The notes below the pieces were generated by a model. It had not been told where the DNA came from, ran no database searches, and was given only the letters and a program-made list of their open reading frames with translations. From Ketobacter sp. (GTDB taxonomy: Bacteria; Pseudomonadota; Gammaproteobacteria; Pseudomonadales; Ketobacteraceae): a stretch of DNA of 64,000 nt. The stretch covers positions 124,001-188,000 of the forward strand of contig NZ_RCHN01000019.1 in the NCBI RefSeq assembly GCF_003671495.1, written 5' to 3'. Within the stretch, counting starts at the first letter, position 1, and each line of letters begins with the position of its first letter. Shown one piece after another: positions 54,756 to 63,695 of this stretch. Made by a program: the position numbers and the translations under genes.

Positions 54756-55520
54756 TCAACGGGGTTGCATACGAATGGCACCATCCAATCGAATAACCTC
54801 ACCATTCAACATTGAGTTGCCAATGATGCTTTGTACCATATTTGCGTACTCTTCAGGTTGGCCCAAACGGCTGGGAAACGGAACTTGTTTGCCTAATGCA
54901 TCCTGCACGTTCTGTGGCATACCGGCCATCATCGGGGTGTAGAAAATCCCGGGTGCAATCGCCATCACGCGGATACCGTACTGGGCCAGATCCCGAGCGA
55001 TGGGAAGATTCATCCCAACCACACCGCCCTTTGATGCGGAATAGGCGGCCTGACCCATTTGCCCCTCGAACGCTGCCACACTGGCAGTGTTAACAATCAC
55101 GCCACGCTCTTCGCCAATGGGTTCTGCGGCGGCGAGTCGTGATGCAAAGTGCGTGATCACCGTGAAAGTACCAATGAGGTTGATCTCAATAGTTTTACGA
55201 AACTGGGCCAATGGATGAGGGCGGTTCTCTTTGCCCACGGTTTTGGCCCCGGTGGCGATGCCGGCACAGTTCACCAAAATGCGTGCCACACCATGGTTGG
55301 CTTCAGCCGTCGCAAGTGCCTGCGCTACATTCTCTTCGTTGGTCACATCCACTTTGATAAAGTCGCCGCCGATTTTGTCAGCGTGCGCTGCACCGGCTTC
55401 CTCATTCATATCAAATATCGTGACCTTGGCTCCGCACTGGGCCAGCATTTCAGCGGTGGCCGCTCCCAAGCCTGATGCGCCGCCGGTAACGATGGCGGCT
55501 AAACCGTTAATGTCCTTCAT
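54756..55520 (-). CDS. HSD10-like 3-hydroxyacyl-CoA dehydrogenase (SDR)
   Basis: 254 residues. Cofactor motif VTGGASGLGAATAEMLAQCG with Asp in IFDMNEEAG (NAD). Insert VGKENRPHPLAQFRKTIEIN and active site QAAYSASKGGVVG, PGIFYTPMMAGMPQ are hallmarks of the type II 3-hydroxyacyl-CoA dehydrogenase (HSD17B10) group. It oxidises 3-hydroxyacyl-CoA, often branched. It lies 28 bp after thiolase. Confidence 0.92.
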   Translation of the reverse strand: MKDINGLAAIVTGGASGLGAATAEMLAQCGAKVTIFDMNEEAGAAHADKIGGDFIKVDVTNEENVAQALATAEANHGVARILVNCAGIATGAKTVGKENRPHPLAQFRKTIEINLIGTFTVITHFASRLAAAEPIGEERGVIVNTASVAAFEGQMGQAAYSASKGGVVGMNLPIARDLAQYGIRVMAIAPGIFYTPMMAGMPQNVQDALGKQVPFPSRLGQPEEYANMVQSIIGNSMLNGEVIRLDGAIRMQPR

Positions 55521-55548
55521 GTTTGTTCCTCTTCATACGAGTTTCCGG

Positions 55549-56733
55549 TTACAGCAATTCGAGCGCCATGGCTGTTGCTTCACCGCCCCCTAAGCAGATC
55601 CCTGCCACGCCGCGCTTCAATCCCCGTTGCTTCAAGGCAGCCAGCAGGGTTGCGATGATCCGCGCACCAGAGGCGCCTATAGGGTGTCCCAACGCACAGG
55701 CGCCGCCGTTCACATTGATGCGCTCGTGAGGAATATCCAGTTCTTTCATGGCGATCATGGCCACCACAGCGAAGGCTTCATTAACCTCAAACAAATCCAC
55801 GTCCTGCACGCTCCAACCGGCCTGGCTCAAAACGTTACGCATAGCAGGCACGGGCGCACTGGGGAAGTCACCGGGCTCATGGGCGTGACATCCCGTGGCT
55901 ACCACTTTGGCGCAGACGGTCATGCCCAGCCGCTCTGCCACGCTGGCACGGGTCAACACCAGGGCTGCCGCGCCATCAGAAATGGACGAGGAATTAGCCG
56001 CGGTGACGGTTCCATCTTTGGCAAACGCCGGTTTCAGAGTTGGGATTTTGTCAGCTTTCGCTTTCCCGGGTTGCTCGTCAATGGACACCCAGTGGGACCC
56101 CGCACGGGTGGTGACCTCCACCGGCACAATTTCGTCCTCAAACAAGCCTTCTGCTATGGCACGTTGTGCCCGCGCCAGACCTTCCAGGGCATAGGCATCC
56201 TGGTCATCCCGGGTGAAGCCGAATTTGCGTGCGTTGTTTTCCGCGAACACGCCCATCAGTGTGCCTTCCTCGTAGGCGTCTTCCAGGCCATCGAGGTACA
56301 TGGCGTCTTTCATGGTGTCATGGCCAATGCGGCTGCCGGCACGGTGCTTATGCAACAGGTAAGGCGCATTGGTCATGGATTCCATACCTCCGGCCACCAC
56401 CACATCGGCGGTTCCAGCCAGCAATGACTCCGTGGCCATAATAGCGGCCTGCATACCGGAACCACACATTTTATTGACCGTGGTAGCCTGCACGGAGCGG
56501 GGCAGCCCGGCACCCAGCGCAGCCTGGCGGGCGGGGGCCTGGCCCAATCCCGCCGGCAACACACAACCCATGTAAATGCGATCAATGGCCTCACCAGCGA
56601 TGCCGGCGCGCTCCACCGCCGCCCTGACGGCCGCTGCGCCCAGCTCTGTGGATTTGACGGTGGCAAAACTTCCCAGCAAACCGCCCATGGGTGTACGGGC
56701 GTAAGAGGCAATCACGACGGGATCAGTCGACAT
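55549..56733 (-). CDS. Acetyl-CoA acetyltransferase (thiolase)
   Basis: 394 residues, full-length thiolase. Nucleophile Cys in VNKMCGSGMQAAI (about residue 91), His in CALGHPIGASGARI and the second Cys in GVAGICLGGGEATAM. Cleaves 3-ketoacyl-CoA to acetyl-CoA, or the reverse. In operon with SDR, ACAD and NMO-family genes; degradation is more likely than synthesis. Confidence 0.95.
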   Translation of the reverse strand: MSTDPVVIASYARTPMGGLLGSFATVKSTELGAAAVRAAVERAGIAGEAIDRIYMGCVLPAGLGQAPARQAALGAGLPRSVQATTVNKMCGSGMQAAIMATESLLAGTADVVVAGGMESMTNAPYLLHKHRAGSRIGHDTMKDAMYLDGLEDAYEEGTLMGVFAENNARKFGFTRDDQDAYALEGLARAQRAIAEGLFEDEIVPVEVTTRAGSHWVSIDEQPGKAKADKIPTLKPAFAKDGTVTAANSSSISDGAAALVLTRASVAERLGMTVCAKVVATGCHAHEPGDFPSAPVPAMRNVLSQAGWSVQDVDLFEVNEAFAVVAMIAMKELDIPHERINVNGGACALGHPIGASGARIIATLLAALKQRGLKRGVAGICLGGGEATAMALELL

Positions 56734-56769
56734 AGCAGAACTCCTTTGAAACGGTAAATAACAACAGGT

Positions 56770-57897
56770 TTACAGGGAACGGGCGATGACCATTCGCTGT
56801 ATATCCGAGGTGCCCTCATAGATCTGGCACACCCTCACATCACGATAGATTTTGGCCAGCCCGAACTCCTCCAGATAACCGTATCCGCCGAGGGTCTGAA
56901 TGGCACCGGAGCACACGGCTTCCGCGGTTTCCGAGGCCACCAGCTTCGCCATGGAGGCCTCTTTCAGGCAGGGGGTGCCGGTGTCTTTTATGCTGGCCGC
57001 GTGCAACACCAGTTGCCGGGCAGCCTCCAGTCGGGCCGCCAGATCCGCCAGTCGAAACCCAACGGCCTGGTGATCGATGATGGGCTTACCCATGGAATTA
57101 CGATCTTTCGCATAAGCCACGGCAATGTCCAGAGCGGCCTGGGCCATTCCTATACATTGCGAGGCAATGCCGATGCGTCCGAACTCCAGGTTTGACAATG
57201 CAATACGGTAGCCCTGGCCTTCAGCCCCCAATACCAGATCCGGTTCCAGCACCAAATTCTCAAAGCGCAGGGCACAGGTATCCGACGCACCCTGCCCGAG
57301 CTTGTGTTCTACCTTATCAACAAAATATCCGGGGCGATCTGTTGGGACCAGAAATCCGGTGATGCCTTTTTTGCCTGCCGCCGGGTCAGTCACCGCAAAC
57401 ACGATGGCGAGGCCGGCAATTTTGCCGGAAGTGATGAATTGCTTGGCCCCATTAAGAACATAGTTCTCGCCCTCTTTAGTAGCTCGGGTGCGGATGGCAG
57501 AGGCATCCGAACCGGCGTCGGTTTCGGTGAGCGCGAAGGCCCCAATTTTACGTCCGCCGATCAGATCCGGCAGGAACCGTTGCCGCTGCGGGTCTGTTCC
57601 ATCTTTTAACAGTGCGGAGACGATCAGACTGTTCTGGATCGACAGGATGGTGGAGAGGGCTCCGTCAGCGGCGGCGATTTCCATCAGCGCCAGGGCATAG
57701 GAAACATAATCCGCACCCGCGCCGCCGAACGCTTCCGGAGCGGTCATACCCATCAACCCCAGGCCGGCCAGCTCCTCGAACAGTTCAGGTGGGTAGCCGC
57801 CATTCGCCTCAAACTGAAAGCTCTGGGGGCGAAGTCTGTTTTGGGAAAAATCCCGTACGGCATCGGCAATGGCCTGCTGGGTGCTTGTCAGTATCAT
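56770..57897 (-). CDS. Acyl-CoA dehydrogenase
   Basis: 375 residues with an intact catalytic block (IYRDVRVCQIYEGTSDIQ, the Glu of YEGT being the base). Also FALTETDAGSDASAIRTRAT and GAKQFITSGKIAG. Resembles short- or branched-chain enzymes. First gene of the four-gene operon; its start faces the tetR gene about 500 bp away. Confidence 0.95.
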   Translation of the reverse strand: MILTSTQQAIADAVRDFSQNRLRPQSFQFEANGGYPPELFEELAGLGLMGMTAPEAFGGAGADYVSYALALMEIAAADGALSTILSIQNSLIVSALLKDGTDPQRQRFLPDLIGGRKIGAFALTETDAGSDASAIRTRATKEGENYVLNGAKQFITSGKIAGLAIVFAVTDPAAGKKGITGFLVPTDRPGYFVDKVEHKLGQGASDTCALRFENLVLEPDLVLGAEGQGYRIALSNLEFGRIGIASQCIGMAQAALDIAVAYAKDRNSMGKPIIDHQAVGFRLADLAARLEAARQLVLHAASIKDTGTPCLKEASMAKLVASETAEAVCSGAIQTLGGYGYLEEFGLAKIYRDVRVCQIYEGTSDIQRMVIARSL

Positions 57898-57982
57898 AGC
57901 TACCTTGTTCTGTTTGTTTTTAGCGATTTAGCCGAAAATGACTGCGATTGGGCGCAATGTGCCATTTAATGCTATTGTATAG

Positions 57983-57995
57983 GACAACAATGTTG
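57983..57995. promoter_or_regulatory. Candidate operator near acyl-CoA dehydrogenase promoter
   Basis: Inverted repeat ACAAC / GTTGT with a three-base spacer, in an AT-rich stretch upstream of the operon start. Its position suits a repressor site for the divergent TetR protein. Short arms make it uncertain. Confidence 0.3.
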
Positions 57996-58053
57996 TTTAT
58001 TATGCCCTTTAATGGAGCGACGGTTCAACCGTCTTTTGCAGTTATACCCGCAA

Positions 58054-58284
58054 TCAGGCCTGCAGTGATCCCGGTGCAAAGCGGGAAAAGCGTGTGGGCC
58101 AAGACAGGCCCGGGGTCGCATTGAACGCTTGGTCAACACCATTCGGGGTTGGTTTGTACTGAGTAAATGCGCCATAGGGGTAAAAACAGAGATCCGTAAG
58201 AGGGCGCCATAAATGAGTTCCGTCATCGCGTAAGCAACGGGGTTCGTGGCAAAGACGACAACAAGCAGAGCAGACCATCTGCAT
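58054..58284 (-). CDS. Possible small ORF, unrecognised
   Basis: 76 codons starting with ATG (MQMVCSACCRLCHEPRCL...), five Cys in the first 20 residues, then a Tyr/Phe/Pro-rich stretch. No clear ribosome-binding site and no overlapping gene on the other strand. It may be a real small protein, a remnant or chance. Little can be said. Confidence 0.2.
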   Translation of the reverse strand: MQMVCSACCRLCHEPRCLRDDGTHLWRPLTDLCFYPYGAFTQYKPTPNGVDQAFNATPGLSWPTRFSRFAPGSLQA

Positions 58285-58402
58285 TCAACTCGGTGAAATG
58301 TAGTGTGCTGCGTGTTACAATTTAAGGCTTAAATTGCCAACTGGATACACTTTAGCGATTGCAAATTTTTGATATTTCAACTTTCTGACATTGGATCCTG
58401 AT

Positions 58403-59074
58403 ATGCCACAAACCAAACCCCGAGAGCGCCGTAAACGAGACCCGGAAGGAACACGCATTGCCATCCTGGACGCGGCTCAGACCATTCTGGCGGAAGACGG
58501 CGCCGAAGCTCTCAGCGTTTCCCGGGTCGCCAATCTGGCGGGCGTCAACCGGGGCACGGCTTACCAGCACTTCCTGGCCAAAGAGGATTTGATCGAAGCC
58601 ACCATGTCGCGGGTGAGCCATCAGTTATTGGAGGCGGTGTTCGAAGAAAAGGAAGGCAGCGTCTATCCCATTGAAGATGAGTTGGAGCCGGATCTTCAGC
58701 ATCTTCCGGATATGATCAAGCGCATGGCCGGCTTTACCATGCGAATGGCGTTGTACACGGTGGATAACCCGGATATCAGTCGGATCTGGCTGTTCGATCT
58801 GCTGTCCAAAAAGGACCCCAAGGAAGACGTGTTCTACAAGCGTTTTTTGCAAGCCATCGAGCGCCTGGCCGCCAGTGACGTAAGTGCACCGGACATCGAT
58901 GTTGAAGCGCTCGCCGTGCTGATGTTGTCGGGCTTCTTCTTGTGGCCGGTGTGGGTGGATTCCCATGCCAAGTCAAAAAAGATGCGCAAACAGATGGCAC
59001 AGCGTTTTGGCAACGAAGTTTTGCGGCTCACGCTCAACGGCTTCCTTGCTGTGAAATCCCCAACGCCCCTGTAA
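58403..59074 (+). CDS. TetR family transcriptional regulator
   Basis: 223 residues from the ATG at 58403; a TTG at 58391 would add four. Helix-turn-helix at about 12-60 (IAILDAAQTILAEDGAEALS, RVANLAGVNRGTAYQHFLAK). The remainder is a helical ligand domain. Divergent from the acyl-CoA dehydrogenase/thiolase operon, which it probably represses in the absence of an acyl-CoA. Followed after 114 bp by the DUF427-thioesterase gene. Confidence 0.92.
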   Translation: MPQTKPRERRKRDPEGTRIAILDAAQTILAEDGAEALSVSRVANLAGVNRGTAYQHFLAKEDLIEATMSRVSHQLLEAVFEEKEGSVYPIEDELEPDLQHLPDMIKRMAGFTMRMALYTVDNPDISRIWLFDLLSKKDPKEDVFYKRFLQAIERLAASDVSAPDIDVEALAVLMLSGFFLWPVWVDSHAKSKKMRKQMAQRFGNEVLRLTLNGFLAVKSPTPL

Positions 59075-59188
59075 CAGCAGACATCGCCCAGCCCATGGGT
59101 TGGCCATGGGGTTCGATCAGGCATTTGTTACCAGGGCCCTGGATACAACAACAAAACAAATGTTAATCGTCACCCCTGGAGTTAACCC

Positions 59189-60541
59189 ATGAGTTCAGAT
59201 AGTTCCGCGTGGAGCCGCTACCCTGGCTACCGGATTGATCTTGTTCCCTCTCATTCCCTTGGCAAAGTCACCCGCAATGGTGTCACCTTGGCCCAAAGTA
59301 AGGCCTGCTTGCTGGTGCAGGAATCCGATCACGATGCACGCCTGTATTTCCCCGAGGCTGATGTGTTATGGGAGCACTTCTCCGCCAGCGATCATCAGAC
59401 CCATTGCCCGTTCAAAGGGGACGCCAGTTATTGGTCGTTAGCGGTTGCGGACGACACCGTTGATAACGTCATCTGGACCTATCGGGATCCGCTGCCGCAG
59501 GTGGCGGGATTGAGCGGGTATGTGTCGTTTGATACGGAGCAACTACAGGTGGAGCTGATACAAAACTGGTCCGGCGAACCAGAGCATGCTGTCAGCACCC
59601 GTTTCCCCATCTGGGGTGATGCCCAAGATCTACTGTCTCTGCTGGATGTACAGCCTGTGTCGGATAAGTGTGCGTCCGATAGCTGTCCATCCGACACCGG
59701 CTCACCCCAAGCTTGTTATCGTAGCCAGCCTTACCCAAATCCACCCATCGGCACCTTCATTGAATCCCTGAAAGAGAAACGTCGGCGCAGCGTGGTCGAA
59801 GGTGGGCACCAGCTCAGCCAGGCGATCGTTGCTGCCTCCAAAACCATTCCAGAGCAACGGGTCACCTCCGCCTCCATGATTTTCAGCAAGGCCGCAAGCT
59901 TCGAAGAGCCTTTGGATGTAAAAGTCGACGTGCTGCGGCGTGGCCGTAGTTTTTCAACAGTGGAAGTCAAAACCCTGCAGCAGGATCAGATGCGCTCCAC
60001 GGGTTTACTGCTTATGGATGCTTCGCCGGGGGATCGTATCAAGCAGGCCATCGCTATGCCAGAGGTCGCAGGACCGGACGCGGCAATGCCCCTGGATATG
60101 AAAGTGACTGGCCGCGAGATCCGTATTGTGGATGGGGCTTACACCAATGATCTTGATCATGTCGGCCCGCCGGAGTTATACGCCTGGATACGATTTCGCG
60201 ACGCGCCCAAGGAGCAGTACCTGAACGCAGCCCTGATGACCCAGGCCACCACCCATTGGACCATCGCAGCAGCGCTAAGGCCGCACCCCGGTCTCAGCCA
60301 GGCCCTGGCCCATGTATCGTTGTCCACAGGCCCGTTGAAGGCGGATATTTCGTTTCATGACGATGTGGACGTCAGTGAATGGATGTTGTACGTGAATGAC
60401 GTGGTCTATTCCGGAAAGGGGCAGGCCCAAAGCCAAGGGAAAATATTCGCCATCGATGGTCGCCTGCTGGCCTCATTTGCCATTCACACCATGATCCGGG
60501 ATTTCGCCGGCGGAGGCGGGAAGGGGCACAACGCCATGTAA
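59189..60541 (+). CDS. DUF427-acyl-CoA thioesterase fusion protein
   Basis: 450 residues in two parts. Residues about 12-125 match DUF427: RNGVTLAQSKACLLVQES, LYFPEADV, THCPFKGDASYWSL, VIWTYRDPLPQVAGLSGYVS. A linker rich in Ser, Cys and Pro follows (about 150-185). Residues about 190-445 look like a double-hotdog TesB-type thioesterase: EGGHQLSQAIVAASKTIPEQ, ASMIFSKAASFEEPLDVKVD, LYAWIRFRDAPKEQY, DVDVSEWMLYVNDVVYSGKG, IFAIDGRLLASFA. DUF427 has no agreed function. The fusion suggests it acts on an acyl-CoA-derived ligand. Orientation and proximity suggest it belongs to the tetR region. Confidence 0.83.
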   Translation: MSSDSSAWSRYPGYRIDLVPSHSLGKVTRNGVTLAQSKACLLVQESDHDARLYFPEADVLWEHFSASDHQTHCPFKGDASYWSLAVADDTVDNVIWTYRDPLPQVAGLSGYVSFDTEQLQVELIQNWSGEPEHAVSTRFPIWGDAQDLLSLLDVQPVSDKCASDSCPSDTGSPQACYRSQPYPNPPIGTFIESLKEKRRRSVVEGGHQLSQAIVAASKTIPEQRVTSASMIFSKAASFEEPLDVKVDVLRRGRSFSTVEVKTLQQDQMRSTGLLLMDASPGDRIKQAIAMPEVAGPDAAMPLDMKVTGREIRIVDGAYTNDLDHVGPPELYAWIRFRDAPKEQYLNAALMTQATTHWTIAAALRPHPGLSQALAHVSLSTGPLKADISFHDDVDVSEWMLYVNDVVYSGKGQAQSQGKIFAIDGRLLASFAIHTMIRDFAGGGGKGHNAM

Positions 60542-60557
60542 GCATGAGCGTCGCTGT

Positions 60558-62684
60558 TTAGAAATTGAATTGCACATCACCAAACACGGAGCGGGGCAGA
60601 CCAACGAAGTAACGGTCCCCCGCAAACCCGCTGTAGTCCGCTCTCTCTGCATAGTATTCATCTGTCAGGTTGGTCGCACGCAGGCCCACTCCAATGGAGT
60701 CGCTGATTTGGTGCGCCAACCGTAAGTGCAGAAGATTATGCCCATCGTAACGGTGCAGATTCTCCAGGTCGGTATAATACTGACCCATCGAAACCCATTG
60801 CAGCTCCACCCGGGTGGCCGAACCAGGTTCCCAATTCAACTGCACTGAACCCATGCGTCTGGGGGCAGACACCATATCCTTGCCATCGGTATGCAACAGC
60901 TCGCTGCTCCCCGGTGCCGTCACATCATTGGTGTATTGATGCCGAACCAAGGCACCACCGGCGGTCAGTTCCCATGCGTCGGCAAAATTCCAGAAAAACT
61001 GATATTCGATACCGTAATGACGGGTTTCGCCGTTATCCAGGTTTTCCCGCTGGGAGGACTGAAAAATGACGTTGGACTTTTCCATGTAATAGGCCACCAC
61101 ATCGTAACTGACGTCACCTACTGTACCTTTGAACGCCAGCTCAGCACTGTCGACCTGTTCTGAATCCAGATTGGCGATCAGTTGCCCGGACTGTAATCGG
61201 TAAAGTTCGGTGGCCTGGGGTGGCCTGAATCCCTGTGTCAGGCGGCCTGAGGTAATGAACGCATCACTCAGATGATAAACCGCTCCCAGGTTGACGGAAA
61301 TATTCTCAAAGTCATCCTTTCTGTCTTCCGGGCGGGTATAGCGGCAGCCGGTTGCTCCTGAGCCAACGTTGACACAGGGCGCGCCATTTTCATCGGTGTT
61401 GCCGCTTACCATTCGGTTGTCGTAGTCGTAGGCAAGGGTTTCATAGCGACCGCCAGCGGTGAAACTCAGCCGCTCGGTTGCCTGGTAATCCACCGTCATA
61501 AATGCAGCCACCATGCGGGCATCCACCTGGTAATCATACTGCTTGCCCGCCGGTATGGACCAATTGAAATCCTCCCCCTGGGTTTGCTTCAGGTAGGCAT
61601 CGGTCAGTTCCAGGTCGATGCCTTGGGTCAAGGTCAACTCAGAAGACAAGGGTAAACGGTAGCTGGATTGCAATCCTGCACTACGCTGTCCATTTTCTTC
61701 GGTAGGTTGTCCCGGCAGAAAATGCATCAGGAACGCCATGTCAGAGTAACGGGCATAGGGTGTGATCACCAGTGTACGGTCATCTGAAAACGACCGTTCA
61801 AAATGGGTCTGCCAACGCACTGCCTGACTGTCCCTGTAGGCTTCCGGATTGGGGTTGGTGGTGCGCAGGTCTTCGTCTTTATAGGCATCAGTTCCTACTA
61901 CGTAGCCTGCGGTCTCCTGGTTTAGATTGCTGCCGCTGAGCAGCGTCTTGCTGAACCAGTTTGCGCCATGATAATCGAAGCGGGCGGTAAATTTCTGTTG
62001 GTCGTAACCGGAGTCATCCTGGTAACCCCCATCGGATGCACCGTTGACACTGACCCGATATCCCAAGCGGCCACTGCTATCCGACGTGGTGAATTTCACA
62101 CGCCCATAGTCGTAGGGGCCGGCTTCCAACGCCACCGATGATTCCGAACTTTGCGCGGGCGCCAGGCTAATGACATTGATTACGCCATGCACCGCATCCG
62201 AATGATGAAAGGAGGTTCCCGGCCCTCTCAACACTTCCACTCTACCGGCTTGTTCTGAATTGAGATCAAACAGCTGGTTCACATTGCAGAAACCGATGGG
62301 GCGCACAGACACACCATCCTCTGCGGCGTAGAACGAACCGCAGCTGCCGGCACCGGTCAACACGGGGGAGCGAATGGCAGTGAGGTGTTCCTGCCCATTA
62401 CCGCGGGTGATCCACACACCCGGCACCCGGTTGAGCAATTCAGTGATGTGAACCGCAGAAACCAATTCGATCTCGTCCTCAGTCACCACACTCAGACTGC
62501 TGCTCTGCACCGCAATGGGTTCTTCAATACGATTGGCGGTAACCGTGATGGTATCCAATGGGGCCAGATCAGAAACGGTGGGCTCTGCTGCGAGTAACGT
62601 CTGGCCTGGTGACAAGCCGGAACAGATGAGAGCGAGTGAAACAGGAAAATGTCGGTGCAAGCAAAGGGTGTTTTTTGATTTCAT
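60558..62684 (-). CDS. TonB-dependent outer-membrane receptor
   Basis: 708 residues from the ATG ending at 62684, giving a signal peptide cleaved near LLAAEP; an in-frame ATG at 62723 would add 13 residues. A TonB-box-like TITVTAN follows. The plug domain (about 50-165) has LNRVPGVWITRGNGQE and RVEVLRGPGTSFHHSDAVHG. The barrel ends in aromatic VFGDVQFNF, as outer-membrane proteins do. Cys pairs occur in the plug (GSCGSFYAAEDGVSVRPIGFCN) and the barrel (APCVNVGSGATGCRY). Imports a siderophore, vitamin or similar large ligand; which is unknown. Confidence 0.93.
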   Translation of the reverse strand: MKSKNTLCLHRHFPVSLALICSGLSPGQTLLAAEPTVSDLAPLDTITVTANRIEEPIAVQSSSLSVVTEDEIELVSAVHITELLNRVPGVWITRGNGQEHLTAIRSPVLTGAGSCGSFYAAEDGVSVRPIGFCNVNQLFDLNSEQAGRVEVLRGPGTSFHHSDAVHGVINVISLAPAQSSESSVALEAGPYDYGRVKFTTSDSSGRLGYRVSVNGASDGGYQDDSGYDQQKFTARFDYHGANWFSKTLLSGSNLNQETAGYVVGTDAYKDEDLRTTNPNPEAYRDSQAVRWQTHFERSFSDDRTLVITPYARYSDMAFLMHFLPGQPTEENGQRSAGLQSSYRLPLSSELTLTQGIDLELTDAYLKQTQGEDFNWSIPAGKQYDYQVDARMVAAFMTVDYQATERLSFTAGGRYETLAYDYDNRMVSGNTDENGAPCVNVGSGATGCRYTRPEDRKDDFENISVNLGAVYHLSDAFITSGRLTQGFRPPQATELYRLQSGQLIANLDSEQVDSAELAFKGTVGDVSYDVVAYYMEKSNVIFQSSQRENLDNGETRHYGIEYQFFWNFADAWELTAGGALVRHQYTNDVTAPGSSELLHTDGKDMVSAPRRMGSVQLNWEPGSATRVELQWVSMGQYYTDLENLHRYDGHNLLHLRLAHQISDSIGVGLRATNLTDEYYAERADYSGFAGDRYFVGLPRSVFGDVQFNF

Positions 62685-62840
62685 TCTTATTCTGGTTTCT
62701 ATGACTGCTTTGATCTCCATCATACAGCAATCGCAGGCAAATTTACTCTATTGAATTGTGTCACCATGGAGTAAACAATGTAAACTGATGGTCCGATCTA
62801 AAGCGTTAATGCAAACCTGTACCGGGGGAGTTGAATCAGC

Positions 62841-63695
62841 ATGTTAACCGAAGATATCCGTATCGAAGTTGCCGGGGTCGAATTGGCTGCAAAGCAGTGG
62901 GGAAGTGCCGACAAACCTGCAATTATCGCCCTGCATGGCTGGCTGGATAACGCCGCCAGCTATGACCGGTTGGCACCGTACCTTGCAGATTACCGGGTAA
63001 TCGCACTGGATTTTGCCGGTCATGGCTACAGCGGTTACCGGCCCAACGGAGTGCGTTACCATATGTTGGACAACGTGGATGATGTGATTGGCTTGGCGGA
63101 TGCACTGGGTCTCGAGCAGTTTATGCTGATGGGCCACTCCATGGGTGCCGGAATCGCCACTTATACCGCCGCCAGCTTCCGTGACCGAATCACCAAACTG
63201 GTCTTGATCGAAGGTATAGGTACTATGGTTACACCACCGTTGGAGGCCCCCAAAGTACTGAGGACATCAGTGGATGAAATGAAGCGGGCCGGGGCCAAAC
63301 GCAAACCCATTTATGAAGCACGTGAAGAAGCCATCGAGGCCCGGGCCCAGGCCATCGGTGGCATCAGTGTCGATGCTTCAACGATCTTATGCAGCCGTGG
63401 TCTGGAACACGTGGAAAACGGCTTTACCTGGCGCTCCGATTCCCGTCTGACGATGTCTTCCATATTTCGCATGACAGAGGAACTGGTGGAGGCATTTCTG
63501 GTAGCGTTGGATATGCCGGTATTGTTGCTTCGTGGTGAACAGAGCTTTGTGGCTCGTACCAATACCTTGCAGGAGCGGGCCAGTCATGTAGCGGATTGCC
63601 GGGTTGTCAGTCTTCCCGGCAATCATCATCTGCATCTGGAAGCAGAGAGTTACCAAGCCGTGGGCGACGCTATAAAATCGTTTCTGGCGCCTTAG
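62841..63695 (+). CDS. Alpha/beta hydrolase
   Basis: 284 residues. Oxyanion region LHGWLDNAASYDRLAPYL, nucleophile elbow GHSMGAG (Ser at about residue 98), acid in the strand LLRGEQSFV region, and catalytic His in LPGNHHLHLE. No signal peptide, so cytoplasmic. Related to epoxide hydrolases and esterases. Its last four bases overlap the stop of the converging enoyl-CoA hydratase. Confidence 0.9.
   Translation: MLTEDIRIEVAGVELAAKQWGSADKPAIIALHGWLDNAASYDRLAPYLADYRVIALDFAGHGYSGYRPNGVRYHMLDNVDDVIGLADALGLEQFMLMGHSMGAGIATYTAASFRDRITKLVLIEGIGTMVTPPLEAPKVLRTSVDEMKRAGAKRKPIYEAREEAIEARAQAIGGISVDASTILCSRGLEHVENGFTWRSDSRLTMSSIFRMTEELVEAFLVALDMPVLLLRGEQSFVARTNTLQERASHVADCRVVSLPGNHHLHLEAESYQAVGDAIKSFLAP

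Larger units (their letters stand above)
57898..58402. other. 505-bp divergent control region
   Basis: Separates the acyl-CoA dehydrogenase operon from tetR. It includes ACAAC-AAT-GTTGT (57983-57995), a small inverted repeat placed 86-98 bp upstream of the dehydrogenase and a candidate operator. On the minus strand 58054-58284 there is a 76-codon cysteine-containing open frame, described separately. No recognised RNA element. Confidence 0.5.
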
